Source of the DNA: Microbacterium paraoxydans | Lineage (GTDB): Bacteria; Actinomycetota; Actinomycetes; Actinomycetales; Microbacteriaceae | Reading direction: 5' to 3' | Assembly: GCF_900105335.1 (NCBI RefSeq) | Contig: NZ_LT629770.1 | Location: 1,798,001-1,862,000 of the forward strand | Length of the DNA: 64,000 nucleotides | Shown: one piece after another, positions 17,251-25,602 of the stretch | Layout: every line of letters begins with the position of its first letter | Numbering within the stretch: the first letter of the stretch is position 1 | The notes under the pieces: generated by a model | What the model was told of the DNA's origin: nothing | Seen by the model: the letters and a program-made list of their open reading frames with translations, nothing else | Databases searched by the model: none | Position numbers and translations under genes: made by a program

Positions 17251-17898
17251 CTAAAGGGCGAGGAGGGCGAGGGCGGTGTCGGGAGCGCCCGCGTCACGGA
17301 GGCGTGAGCGCATCGCGGCCGCCGCGAGCGCATACGGCCGGTCGCTCCGCAGGAGGAGCGACCGCGCGTTGGCCTGCTCATTGAGGGCGACGAGCTCGAA
17401 CGCCAGCACCTCGACGTCGGCCGCGCCGACCTCTCCCTCCGCGGCAGCGAACCGCAGCTGGGCCTCGATGTATCCGTACCAGTCGACGAGGGCCGCCCGC
17501 ACGGCGTCGCTCACGGGACCGGGCTTGGAGTCGACGTCCGCCGCGGTCGCCGCGAAGAAGCAGCCGCCGGTGAAGACGCGGTCCTTCGAGTAGACCAAGG
17601 CGTTGTGGAGGAGCGCGGCCAGGCGGTGCACTCCCCTCGGCTGGACGCGGGCGGGCTCGATGATCCGCTCGACGAAGATGTCCCGAGCGGCGGCGACCGT
17701 CGCGAGCTGCAGGCCCTCTTTGCTCTGGAACAGCGTGGCGATGCTGCTCTTGCTCGACCCCGAAGCAGTGGCGAGGCGTCCGATCGTCACGCCGTCCAGA
17801 CCCTCGACGGAGGCGAGGTCGGTCGCACTCTCCAGCACGATGCGGCGGGAGGCGTCCCCGCGTGCTCGCCGGCCGTCCTGCACCACGCCATCCACCAT
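17251..17898 (-). CDS. TetR family transcriptional regulator
   Basis: 215 residues. The N-terminal HTH is RRIVLESATDLASVEGLDGVTIGRLATASGSSKSSIATLFQSKEGLQ, the standard TetR DNA-binding arrangement at about residues 18-65, with a helical ligand-binding domain after it. The gene diverges from an alpha/beta hydrolase, with two near-identical 22-bp palindromes in the 72-bp space. It is probably an autorepressor that also represses the hydrolase until a hydrophobic ligand is bound. Confidence 0.9.
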   Translation of the reverse strand: MVDGVVQDGRRARGDASRRIVLESATDLASVEGLDGVTIGRLATASGSSKSSIATLFQSKEGLQLATVAAARDIFVERIIEPARVQPRGVHRLAALLHNALVYSKDRVFTGGCFFAATAADVDSKPGPVSDAVRAALVDWYGYIEAQLRFAAAEGEVGAADVEVLAFELVALNEQANARSLLLRSDRPYALAAAAMRSRLRDAGAPDTALALLAL

Positions 17899-17906
17899 GC
17901 CTCTAG

Positions 17907-17951
17907 TATACGAACGACCGTTCGCCTAGTATACGGATGATCGTTCGTATA
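17907..17951. promoter_or_regulatory. Twin TetR operators
   Basis: Site 1 at 17907-17928 and site 2 at 17930-17951 are 23 bp apart centre to centre. Each begins with TATACG. The two read as imperfect copies of a palindrome TATACGAACG-AT-CGTTCGTATA; the left half is best in site 1 and the right half best in site 2. They fill the region between the divergent TetR and hydrolase start codons and overlap any possible -10 box. Confidence 0.8.
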
Positions 17952-17970
17952 GTTCGGTGAAGGAGCCTCC

Positions 17971-18972
17971 ATGCCGTCCGCGTCCTCTCTCCTCGTCCGC
18001 CACCTCCCGACTGTGGGACGCCTCTCCCCTCGCCTCGCCGGCGATCTCGCCTACCGACTGTTCTTCTCCACCCGCCCACGGATGGCCGTGCGCTCCGCCG
18101 ACGCCGCCACCCACGACGACGCCCGCCGCGGGAGCCTCCTCGTGCGCGGCATCCCCGTCACGACCTACACGTGGGGCACGGGTCCGCGCACCGTGCTGCT
18201 CCTGCACGGCTGGCGGGGCCGCGCCTCGCAGTTCGCCCCGCTCGTGCGGGAGCTCGTCGCCGAGGGGTTCCGGGTCGTCGCCTTCGATGCCCCGGCGCAT
18301 GGCTCCTCCGGCGGGCGGCACACCGATATCCGCGACTGGGTCGACGCCGCGGAGCAGCTGGACCGCACCCACGGCCCCTTCTCCACTCTCATCGGACACT
18401 CCTTCGGCGGGCTCGCGGCGCTGACCGTCGCCCGGTCGTCCGGCTCGGTCCCCGCCGTCGCCGTCGTCGCCGGGGCCGCCGCGCCTGAGGCGGTCCTCGC
18501 CCAGTTCGTCGGTGACCTCCGGCTCGACGCCGCCACCGCAGACCGACTCCGCACCCGCTTCCACCGCCGCCTCCGGCTCGATCCCGCAACCGCCGCCGAA
18601 CGGTATGACGCGGCCGCGCATCCACTCCCCGCCGGCACCGCACTGCTCATCGTGCACGACCGGGGCGACCGCCGGATGCCCGATCACAACGCCCTCCGGC
18701 TGCATGCCGCCCACCCCGGCCGCTCCCGTCTCGTCCGTACGGTGGGTCTCGGTCACACGAGAGTGCTGTCGGCCGATCCGGCCCTTGACGCCGTGGTCGC
18801 GCTCGCGACCGGGGGGCTCGCGGCCGTGGATGCGCTCGGCACCGCGACGGGACGAGCCGCCATCGATGCCGCACCGGCCGACCCGTCCGCGGCCCTTCGG
18901 AGCCCTACACCCGGGTCGGCAGGAAGCCCGCGCTCGGGTCGGCGGCCGCGAACGGCAGCCCGACAGTGGTGA
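17971..18972 (+). CDS. Alpha/beta hydrolase
   Basis: 333 residues. Core motifs are LLLHGWRGRA (oxyanion-hole HGW), the nucleophile elbow GHSFGG with S144, a later HDRGDRRMPD acid region and VGLGHTR with the catalytic histidine. It has no secretion signal. Homologues hydrolyse small esters or detoxify hydrophobic compounds. The last about 65 residues are Ala/Pro/Arg-rich and run across the 3' end of the convergent gene at 18905. The natural C-terminus may therefore be shorter, with a recent frameshift or stop loss. It is likely repressed by the divergent TetR protein. Confidence 0.85.
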   Translation: MPSASSLLVRHLPTVGRLSPRLAGDLAYRLFFSTRPRMAVRSADAATHDDARRGSLLVRGIPVTTYTWGTGPRTVLLLHGWRGRASQFAPLVRELVAEGFRVVAFDAPAHGSSGGRHTDIRDWVDAAEQLDRTHGPFSTLIGHSFGGLAALTVARSSGSVPAVAVVAGAAAPEAVLAQFVGDLRLDAATADRLRTRFHRRLRLDPATAAERYDAAAHPLPAGTALLIVHDRGDRRMPDHNALRLHAAHPGRSRLVRTVGLGHTRVLSADPALDAVVALATGGLAAVDALGTATGRAAIDAAPADPSAALRSPTPGSAGSPRSGRRPRTAARQW

Positions 18973-19378
18973 TCAGCACGACGAGCGTCACCACGGCCGC
19001 CGCGAGCAGGAGGAAGAGCACGACGAAGACGACGACCGCAAGCATGCGGTAGCTGCCGGTGTCGGCGACCTCCGGGGCGATCGATCGCTGCGCCCAGTCG
19101 TCCGCAGCCGCCGCGGGCTGCTCGCCCTGGAGGATCGCGGGCGTCGGACGGGATCGCTCCGAGCGACGGGTCGGTGCCGGAAGCGCATCGCCTGCGGCGC
19201 CCGGTGCCGTCAGCAGCCCCTCCGGGATCGGCGTCTCCGGCGGCGGAGGCGGGATCACGGCGTCGGCCGGCGGGATCACCGCGTCGGCGGGAGCGACCTC
19301 CAGCCCCGGATCATCCGGCAGTGCCACCCCACCGGGCACCGCGGACTCGTCGGAACCCGTCCCGCTCGCGTCGCTCAT
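18905..19378 (-). CDS. Hypothetical single-span membrane protein
   Basis: 157 residues. The first 95 or so residues are Pro/Ala/Asp-rich and probably disordered, including a PADAVIPPADAVIPPPPPE repeat. A single hydrophobic segment (about 112-140) follows, and then a short tail. No family is recognised. Its ATG lies one base after the dcd stop, so it is translationally coupled to dcd. The last 68 bp overlap the 3' end of the convergent alpha/beta hydrolase gene. Confidence 0.65.
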   Translation of the reverse strand: MSDASGTGSDESAVPGGVALPDDPGLEVAPADAVIPPADAVIPPPPPETPIPEGLLTAPGAAGDALPAPTRRSERSRPTPAILQGEQPAAAADDWAQRSIAPEVADTGSYRMLAVVVFVVLFLLLAAAVVTLVVLITTVGLPFAAADPSAGFLPTRV

Positions 19379-19379
19379 G

Positions 19380-19985
19380 TCAGCCTCCGACGGCTCCGAT
19401 GTCGGTCACTCCCACGTCGGTGCGGTGGAAGTTCTGGAACGACCGGGACGCCGTCGGGCCCCGCTGACCCTGGTAGCGGTTGCCGTAGGGGCCGGAGCCG
19501 TACGGGTTCTCCGCCGGCGAGGTGAGCCGGAAGAAGCAGAGCTGGCCGATCTTCATGCCGGGCCACAGCTTGATCGGCAGCGTCGCCACGTTCGCGAGCT
19601 CCAGCGTCACATGCCCGGAGAAGCCCGGGTCGATGAAGCCGGCGGTCGAGTGGGTGATGAGCCCGAGGCGACCGAGCGACGATTTCCCCTCCAGCCGCGC
19701 GGCGATGTCGTCCGGCAGGGTGACCTGCTCGAACGTGGCCCCCAGCGCGAACTCGCCGGGGTGGAGGATGAAGGGCTCGTCCGGGTCGACCTCGATCAGC
19801 CGCGTGAGCTCAGGCTGGTCGACCGAGGGATCGATGAACGGGTACTTGTGATTGTCGAAGAGGCGGAAGTAGCGGTCCAGTCGCACGTCGATGCTCGACG
19901 GCTGGATCATCTCCGGCGCATGCGGTTCCAGGCCGACGCGGCCGGAGGCGAGTTCTGCTCTGATGTCGCGATCGCTGAGAAGCAC
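19380..19985 (-). CDS. dcd: dCTP deaminase
   Basis: 201 residues, close to the usual size for dCTP deaminase and the bifunctional dCTP deaminase/dUTPase. It starts at GTG 19985, with TAGGCT six bases upstream on the minus strand (leaderless). Signature segments are [46 protein letters not shown] (substrate and catalytic Glu/Arg/Ser region) and the MKIGQLCFF strand. The enzyme converts dCTP to dUTP, or directly to dUMP, for dTMP synthesis. The strict distinction between the two activities cannot be made safely here. Confidence 0.95.
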   Translation of the reverse strand: MLLSDRDIRAELASGRVGLEPHAPEMIQPSSIDVRLDRYFRLFDNHKYPFIDPSVDQPELTRLIEVDPDEPFILHPGEFALGATFEQVTLPDDIAARLEGKSSLGRLGLITHSTAGFIDPGFSGHVTLELANVATLPIKLWPGMKIGQLCFFRLTSPAENPYGSGPYGNRYQGQRGPTASRSFQNFHRTDVGVTDIGAVGG

Positions 19986-20071
19986 GGCACAAGCCTAGTC
20001 ATGAGCACCCCGCGCTTTGGCCATCCGGCCCGCGACAGGTAGGCTTGCTCCACCTGCTCTCGGGCGGGTGC

Positions 20072-20142
20072 GGGGCTGTAGTTCAATGGTAGAACTTCTG
20101 CTTCCCAAGCAGACAGCGCGGGTTCGATTCCCGTCAGCCCCT
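20072..20142 (+). tRNA. tRNA-Gly (anticodon CCC)
   Basis: A complete cloverleaf: acceptor GGGGCTG pairs with CAGCCCC, D arm GTTC..GAAC, anticodon stem TCTGC/GCAGA with loop TTCCCAA (anticodon CCC), and T-loop TTCGATT. The 3' CCA is encoded (20143-20145). It reads GGG codons, frequent enough in this GC-rich genome to warrant a dedicated tRNA. Confidence 0.95.
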
Positions 20143-20280
20143 CCACTTCTCTGATCCTCGCCTCGATGCGACCGGTTCGGCGTGCCCGACCCCGCCCTAC
20201 CGGCATCCATCGAAAGAGGGAGACTTCCCTCCATCGTCTTGACGATGTCGCCGCACGACGCTCCTGGTGGAGTGACAGGT

Positions 20281-22359
20281 ATGGCAGATTCTCGCGCTCT
20301 TCGGCGCTTTCCCGAGTGGATGACCTCCCGTGGCGGCGCATGGATCACGCTCGGCGCGGTCCTCCTGATCATGACGACTCTCTTCGGCCTGTTCGGGTCG
20401 GCGAAGGCACCCGCCGCCAACGAGCAGGCCCCCGCGGGGTCGGAGTCGGCGCGCACGAGCGCCCTGTTGGCGGAGTTCCCGAACGCGGATCGGCAGTCCG
20501 TGATCGTGGTCGCGTCGCGCGACGACGGCGCGACGCTCTCGGCACCGGACGTCGACGCGCTCCAAGGCCTCCTCCCGGTGCTCGGCGCGCACGCGGACGC
20601 GGATCCGACCGGGCCTCTCGTGAGCGAGGACGAGAAGGCCGCGGTTCTCGTGACGCCGATCGCGGTCGGCCAGACGAGTACCGACACCGCCGCGGTGATC
20701 GCGGCGCTCCGCGCCGACATCGACGAGCACGCACCGGACGGGATGACCCTGCTCGTGACCGGCGGACCGGCCTTCGGCGCCGATATCGCCGCCTCCTTCG
20801 AAGGCGCCGACTTCACTCTGCTCCTCGTGACCGTCCTGATCGTCGCCGTGCTCCTCATCGTCACGTACCGGTCACCGGTGCTGTGGCTGCTGCCGCTCGC
20901 CGCCGTCGGCCTGGCCGACGGACTCGCCGGACGATTGACCGCGGCTGCCGGTTCCGCCTGGGACCTGCAGTTCGACGCCGGGATCATCAGCGTCCTCGTC
21001 TTCGGCGCCGGGACCAACTACGCCCTGCTCCTGATCTCGAGATATCGGGAGGAACTCACCACCACGACGGACCACCGCCGCGCGCTCAGCACGGCCTGGC
21101 GCGGGACCGCTCCGGCGATCCTCGCCTCCAACCTCACGGTCGTCCTCGCCCTCCTGACACTCGCCCTGGCGGTGATCCCCGGCACGCACGGACTCGGCGT
21201 CTCGTCCGCCATCGGGCTGCTGGTCGCCCTCGCATCCGTCCTCTTCCTGCTGCCTCCGCTGCTGGCGGTGTGCGGACGGAAGGTGTTCTGGCCGTTCGTC
21301 CCTCGTCCCGGAGCTGCCGCACGGCGCGGCGGGGTGTGGCGGTCGATCGCGACGCGCGTCGTGAGCCGGCCGGTCGTGAGCCTCCTCGGGGGCGCGGCTC
21401 TGCTGGCCGTGATGACGGTCGGCCTCGTCGGGACGACCGTCGGGCTCGACCAGGTCGACAAGTTCCGGCTCCCGTCCGAGTCCGCGACGGGTCTCGAGGT
21501 GCTCTCGAACCACTTCCCGGCAGGAGAGGCGCAGCCGATCCTCATCGTCACGGACAGCGGCGAAGCCGAAGCCGTCCTCACCGCTGCGCGTGGCGTGGAA
21601 GGCATCGTCCGCGCCACTCCGGTCGGGACCACGGACGATGAGAGGCTCACGAAGATCCTGGTGACCAGCGAGTATGCGCCCAGCACCGACGAGAGCCTGG
21701 CTCAGATCACGGAACTCCGGGACGCCGTGCACGATGTGCCCGGCGCGGGGGCTGTCGTCGGCGGCGCGGTGGCGACGGATCTCGACGCCCGCGCCGGGAA
21801 CCTCGCGGACCTCGGCGTCGTGGTGCCGCTGGTGCTGGCGGTGAGCTTCCTGGTACTGGCGTTCCTGCTGCGGTCTCTGGTCGCGCCGCTGCTGCTGCTC
21901 GCCGTCAACGTGGCGAGCGCCGTGGCCGCCATCGGTGCCGGGGCCTGGCTCAGTCGCGTGCTGTTCGGGCAGCACGCGCTCGATCTCCCGGTACCGCTGC
22001 TGGCCTTCCTGTTCCTGGTCGCCCTCGGCATCGACTACACGATCTTCCTCGTCCACCGCGCCCGGACCGAGGCGGCGCTGCGGGGCACCCGGGACGGCAT
22101 GGTGGAAGCGGTCGCCCACACCGGCGGGGTCATCACGAGCGCCGGGATCGTCCTCGCCGCCGTGTTCGCGGCCCTCGGCGTCCTGCCACTGGTCACCCTC
22201 GGGCAGCTCGGGCTGATCGTCGGGGTCGGCGTGATCGTCGACACCCTGGTGGTCAGGACCGTGATCATCCCTGCGCTGTTCGCCCTCGTCGGCGACCGCA
22301 TCTGGTGGCCGGGGCGACCGGCCTCCCGGCGGGCCGCCCCCGACCTCACTCGCGGATGA
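20281..22359 (+). CDS. MMPL family RND transporter
   Basis: 692 residues from ATG 20281 (GGAG upstream); the reading frame is open to 20182 without a better start. Layout is typical of actinobacterial MMPL proteins: a first membrane segment near residue 20, an extracellular domain, a five-helix bundle with FGAGTNYALLLISRYREEL (the conserved GTNY-type region), then a second extracellular domain and second bundle with LGIDYTIFLVHRARTE. These proton-driven exporters move lipids or hydrophobic compounds and are often annotated as drug exporters. The 3' end overlaps the convergent lipoprotein gene by 14 bp. Confidence 0.9.
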   Translation: MADSRALRRFPEWMTSRGGAWITLGAVLLIMTTLFGLFGSAKAPAANEQAPAGSESARTSALLAEFPNADRQSVIVVASRDDGATLSAPDVDALQGLLPVLGAHADADPTGPLVSEDEKAAVLVTPIAVGQTSTDTAAVIAALRADIDEHAPDGMTLLVTGGPAFGADIAASFEGADFTLLLVTVLIVAVLLIVTYRSPVLWLLPLAAVGLADGLAGRLTAAAGSAWDLQFDAGIISVLVFGAGTNYALLLISRYREELTTTTDHRRALSTAWRGTAPAILASNLTVVLALLTLALAVIPGTHGLGVSSAIGLLVALASVLFLLPPLLAVCGRKVFWPFVPRPGAAARRGGVWRSIATRVVSRPVVSLLGGAALLAVMTVGLVGTTVGLDQVDKFRLPSESATGLEVLSNHFPAGEAQPILIVTDSGEAEAVLTAARGVEGIVRATPVGTTDDERLTKILVTSEYAPSTDESLAQITELRDAVHDVPGAGAVVGGAVATDLDARAGNLADLGVVVPLVLAVSFLVLAFLLRSLVAPLLLLAVNVASAVAAIGAGAWLSRVLFGQHALDLPVPLLAFLFLVALGIDYTIFLVHRARTEAALRGTRDGMVEAVAHTGGVITSAGIVLAAVFAALGVLPLVTLGQLGLIVGVGVIVDTLVVRTVIIPALFALVGDRIWWPGRPASRRAAPDLTRG

Positions 22360-23194
22360 GCGGCACGAGCACGGTCTCCCCGCCCGGCGCGATGTCGACC
22401 ACGCCGCGCGCGTCGACGATCACGATCCGCTCCGCGCCGACCGCGCTCAGCGCCTGCACAGGACCCTCGGCGACCCCCACCGTCACCCAGGCCCCGTCGG
22501 CGTCCGTCTCCCACAGAACACCCTCCACATCGACCCCGACGAGACGCCCGTCCGCCCGCGCGTCGACGGAGTACAGCACCGGCGCCCCGGCGAGTGCTTC
22601 GAAACCCGCTCGCCCGTCGCTGCTGTGCAGGAGCCCCGACTCGGTCGCCGCGTGGATCCCGGCATCCGTCACCGCGAGGTCGACCGCGTCCAGCTGCAGC
22701 CCCCTGCTCCAGGTGACGCCCTCATCGACGCTCGTCAGCAGCTCCGGCCCGCTCGACCCGATGCCGTAGAGGGTGCCGTCCGGACCGGCCGTCAGCACGT
22801 GGAAGTCCTCGACCCCGGTGAAGGCGACCGGAGCCCACGTCTGGCCCCCGTCGTCGCTGCGGATGATGCCGAGGTTCCCCTCACCGAGGTCGGGCGATGT
22901 GGATGGCCCAGGGTGTCCGGAGGCGAAGAGGGTCCGCCCTGCGACCGTGAAGCCCATCGCGTCGAAGTCATGGCCGCCGACGGGTCCCGCAAGGGCACCG
23001 TCCGCGTGCACGGTGAAGACACCGTTGTGCGTGGCGATGAGCAGCGCGTCACCCGTGGGCGCCTCGGCCACGGCGTGGACGTGCTCGATCACCGGTGGGC
23101 CGGACTCCGGCGCCTCCGCCGCCCCACAGCCCGTCAGGATCACGAGCATCCCCCCGAGGGCGCCGGCCGTCGACGCGCGGGCTCCGCGATTCAT
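22346..23194 (-). CDS. Secreted lipoprotein of the F510_1955 glycosylhydrolase-like (BNR repeat) family
   Basis: 282 residues. The lipobox LTGC has its cysteine at residue 23. Recognisable elements are HVHAVAEAPTGDALLIATHNGVF, GGHDFDAMGFTVAGRTLFASGHPG and GNLGIIRSDDGGQTWAPV, i.e. a sialidase-like beta-propeller with BNR (Asp-box) turns. The family name is historical and no glycosidase activity is established. ATG 23194 overlaps the stop of a 52-residue membrane protein (ATGA). The pair often travels with metal or redox functions in actinobacteria, but the role here is unknown. Confidence 0.8.
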   Translation of the reverse strand: MNRGARASTAGALGGMLVILTGCGAAEAPESGPPVIEHVHAVAEAPTGDALLIATHNGVFTVHADGALAGPVGGHDFDAMGFTVAGRTLFASGHPGPSTSPDLGEGNLGIIRSDDGGQTWAPVAFTGVEDFHVLTAGPDGTLYGIGSSGPELLTSVDEGVTWSRGLQLDAVDLAVTDAGIHAATESGLLHSSDGRAGFEALAGAPVLYSVDARADGRLVGVDVEGVLWETDADGAWVTVGVAEGPVQALSAVGAERIVIVDARGVVDIAPGGETVLVPLIRE

Positions 23195-23349
23195 CGCTGC
23201 CCCCGGTAGAGGCCGCGGAGCACGGCCACGGCAACGAAGGAGATCGCGACCCCGGCGGCCACGATCAGGCTGGTGAAGACCAGTTCCATCGCATGGATCG
23301 TGGCCTCATCGACGAGCGGCTCGGGGCCGCGTTCCGGACGAGTGTTCAT
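23191..23349 (-). CDS. Small single-span membrane protein
   Basis: 52 residues from ATG 23349, with GAAGGA upstream. A polar N-terminal half (MNTRPERGPE...) is followed by one hydrophobic helix (about 25-46) and an RGLYRGQR end. It overlaps the start of the BNR lipoprotein gene by four bases, so the two are translated together. It may anchor or assist export of the lipoprotein. No family name is known to me. Confidence 0.65.
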   Translation of the reverse strand: MNTRPERGPEPLVDEATIHAMELVFTSLIVAAGVAISFVAVAVLRGLYRGQR

Positions 23350-23382
23350 GTGCTGTCCTTCTCTGCTCGCGCGGAGGGCGCA

Positions 23383-23438
23383 CAAGAAGGACCTCGACCG
23401 CACGGTTCCCGCGCTGAGACACTCGACGACCCTTCTTG
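23383..23438. other. Intergenic region with nested inverted repeats
   Basis: The 169-bp space upstream of the small membrane protein contains CAAGAAGG (23383-23390) with CCTTCTTG (23431-23438), and overlapping CGCTGAG/CTCAGCG arms further right. It probably holds the promoter and a leader structure for the 23349-22346 operon. No gene is seen. Confidence 0.4.
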
Positions 23439-23518
23439 GTCAGTCTTGTCGCTCAGCGGGTACTGCGCCCTCGTCCGCAGGCCCGGTTGCGGGCTTGCCC
23501 ATACAGTACCAGGGCACC

Positions 23519-24091
23519 CTATGCGGAGAGCAGTGCCACCGGACGGTACCGCTGCGCGACGGCGCCGGAGCGGAACTCCCGCCGCTCCACGAGTTCGAGC
23601 CGGAGACGTTCGTGCACGCCGTCGAGCAGCCGGGGACCATGCCCGGCGACGACCGGATGGACGACGAACAGGTACTCGTCGATCAACCCGAGGTCGGCGA
23701 GCGCCGCGGGCAGCGCCACTCCGCCGACCGACAGGCCCTTCCCCGGCTGATCCTTCAGCCCCCGGACCCTCTCCGAGAGATCGCCGCGCACGAGGTCCGC
23801 GTTCCAGTCGACGGCATCGAGCGTCGCCGACACCACGTGCTTCGGCAGGCGATCGATGGTCTCGGCGAAGGGCGTCTCCCACTCCTCCATCCAGTCCGGC
23901 CAGACCCCGGATTCCGGACGCCGCCACGCGGCCCGCATCATGTCGTACGTCACCCGGCCGTAGAGCACGGCGTCGGCGCGCTGCAGCTCCGCGGTCCAGA
24001 AGCGCATCGACTCCTCGTCGGGCGGGAGTCCCGCTTCGTGATGGCAGCAGCCGTCGAGCGTCACGTTGATCGCGTACCGCAGCGGCCTCAT
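23519..24091 (-). CDS. Dihydrofolate reductase / RibD C-terminal-like protein
   Basis: 190 residues from ATG 24091. The RibD_C fold is shown by RYAINVTLDGCCHH at the start, ADAVLYGRVTYDMM, and GKGLSVGGVALPAALADLGLIDEYLFVVHPVVAGHG. Such small standalone proteins are NADPH-dependent reductases of unknown substrate, related to the riboflavin-pathway reductase but outside that pathway. The start codon overlaps the stop of the DUF1684 gene by four bases, so the two are co-translated. Confidence 0.85.
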   Translation of the reverse strand: MRPLRYAINVTLDGCCHHEAGLPPDEESMRFWTAELQRADAVLYGRVTYDMMRAAWRRPESGVWPDWMEEWETPFAETIDRLPKHVVSATLDAVDWNADLVRGDLSERVRGLKDQPGKGLSVGGVALPAALADLGLIDEYLFVVHPVVAGHGPRLLDGVHERLRLELVERREFRSGAVAQRYRPVALLSA

Positions 24092-24702
24092 CGGAGCTCT
24101 CCGACCGGGATCGGCACCGTCAGCACGTTGCCGGGTGGCGCCAGCGGGCACGCCCACGCCGGGTCGTAGGCGCAGGATGGGTTGTACGCGAAGTTGAAGT
24201 CGAGCACGAGCGTGCCACGGCGCGGGTCGGCCCCGAGGTCGGCCCCCTTGATCGTGTCGATGAGATACCGTCCGCCGCCGTACGTGCCCCCGCTCTTCCC
24301 GGCGGAGGCATCGCGCACCGGCACGAACAGGCCGCCACCGTAGGAGGCGAGCCGCCACACGTCGAGAGACCCGACGTCAGGGATCTCCACGACGCCGACG
24401 CGCTCGAACGGCACGATGCCGTCCGTCCCCGTCGCGAACTCGAACGTGGCCGGATCCGTGTCGAGGATCGGGAGCTCGAACCGCCAGGCGGGGTCGTACG
24501 AGGCGATCGGGAGTCCCTCGAACAGTGCCCTGTCCTCCGGAAGGAGGGGCGTCGCCGGGTGCCGCAGCACCAGCTCGTCGCGCTCGATCCGCCACAGCTC
24601 GTGCGCCTCCTCCGGGGAGTCGGCCCGTCGCACCGCTTCGTACAGGGCGAACACCCGCCGCCGCCAGTCGACGACCTCGACGGCCGTCTGCGCATTCGTC
24701 AT
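24088..24702 (-). CDS. DUF1684 domain protein
   Basis: 204 residues. The DUF1684 hallmarks are a RDELVLRHPATPL segment, the PIASYDPAWRFE strand, and the near C-terminal LVLDFNFAYNPSCAYDPAWACPLAPPGN with its NPxC and CPLxPPxN elements. The family is widespread in actinobacteria and bacteroidetes and has no proven function. It is co-transcribed with a RibD-like reductase, with overlapping stop and start codons. Confidence 0.85.
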   Translation of the reverse strand: MTNAQTAVEVVDWRRRVFALYEAVRRADSPEEAHELWRIERDELVLRHPATPLLPEDRALFEGLPIASYDPAWRFELPILDTDPATFEFATGTDGIVPFERVGVVEIPDVGSLDVWRLASYGGGLFVPVRDASAGKSGGTYGGGRYLIDTIKGADLGADPRRGTLVLDFNFAYNPSCAYDPAWACPLAPPGNVLTVPIPVGELR

Positions 24703-24742
24703 GCGCCCACGGTACGCCGGACGACGGACGCCTGGAATGCCC

Positions 24743-25552
24743 TCAGTCCCGGTCGATCATGTCCACGTAGCCGTTTTCGTACGTCGGATAGTCGAGCCTG
24801 CCGAGGACCGCACGCACCAGCGAGCCGTCGTAGACGAAGCCGCTCGGCGCACCGCCGTCGTCCGGCGGCACGGGCAGGCCGAGGCGGTCGGCGAGGAAGG
24901 TCACGACGTCTCCCAGCGGAGCGGGCGCCTGGTCGACGGCGTGCACGAGCGCCGGGGGCTCCGGCATCCGTAGCAGCAGGTCGAGAATGCGGACGAGATC
25001 GGTCTCGTGGATCCGGTTCGTGCGGCGGCGATGCGTGACGGGAGCGCCCTCCCTGACCTTCCGGAGGAGGAACTCGCGCCCGGGACCGTAGATGCCCGCG
25101 GGGCGCACGACCACCGCGTCGAAGAGCTCGACGGCCGCCTTCTCGCCGTCCCGCAGACCGCGGCCCCGGTCGGTGGTGGGCGCCGGCTCGACCCGCTCGG
25201 TCACGGGCTCGGCACTCCCGGCGCCGTCGAACACCCCGGTGGACGAGACGAAGACCGTCCGCGTCGGCGGGGCCGGCAATGCCGCTGCGAGGTGCGAGAG
25301 CGCCGTGCGATACGACGACACGTCGGGCCCGGGTGGCAGCGTCACCACGACGGCGTCGACCTCGGGCAGCGGCGCGGTGAGCGGAACGGTCAGATCGGCC
25401 GCGAGCGCCGTCACCCCGTCCGGCACGGGTCCGTCCGTGCGGCGGAGCGCCAGGACCTCACCCCCGTCCGCGAGGAGCAGCGGAGCGAGCCGGGCGCCGA
25501 GCTTCCCGAAGCCGACCAGGAGGGTGCGGCGCGGCGGAGGCGGAGTGGTCAT
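24743..25552 (-). CDS. NAD(P)-dependent epimerase/dehydratase-like SDR protein
   Basis: 269 residues from ATG 25552 (GTG 25561 is an alternative). An N-terminal Rossmann motif LLVGFGKLGARLA is followed by FVSSTGVFDG and VVVRPAGIYGPGRE, marks of the extended/atypical SDR group. The YxxxK catalytic pair is not obvious; DGEKAAVE occupies its place. Similar proteins are often annotated as nucleoside-diphosphate-sugar epimerases. It diverges from the FUSC gene and stands alone. Function is not assigned. Confidence 0.8.
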   Translation of the reverse strand: MTTPPPPRRTLLVGFGKLGARLAPLLLADGGEVLALRRTDGPVPDGVTALAADLTVPLTAPLPEVDAVVVTLPPGPDVSSYRTALSHLAAALPAPPTRTVFVSSTGVFDGAGSAEPVTERVEPAPTTDRGRGLRDGEKAAVELFDAVVVRPAGIYGPGREFLLRKVREGAPVTHRRRTNRIHETDLVRILDLLLRMPEPPALVHAVDQAPAPLGDVVTFLADRLGLPVPPDDGGAPSGFVYDGSLVRAVLGRLDYPTYENGYVDMIDRD

Positions 25553-25602
25553 CCCTCCCACCCTCGCACATCGCCGCCGGGCGACGGACGTAGGCTTGAT
25601 CG

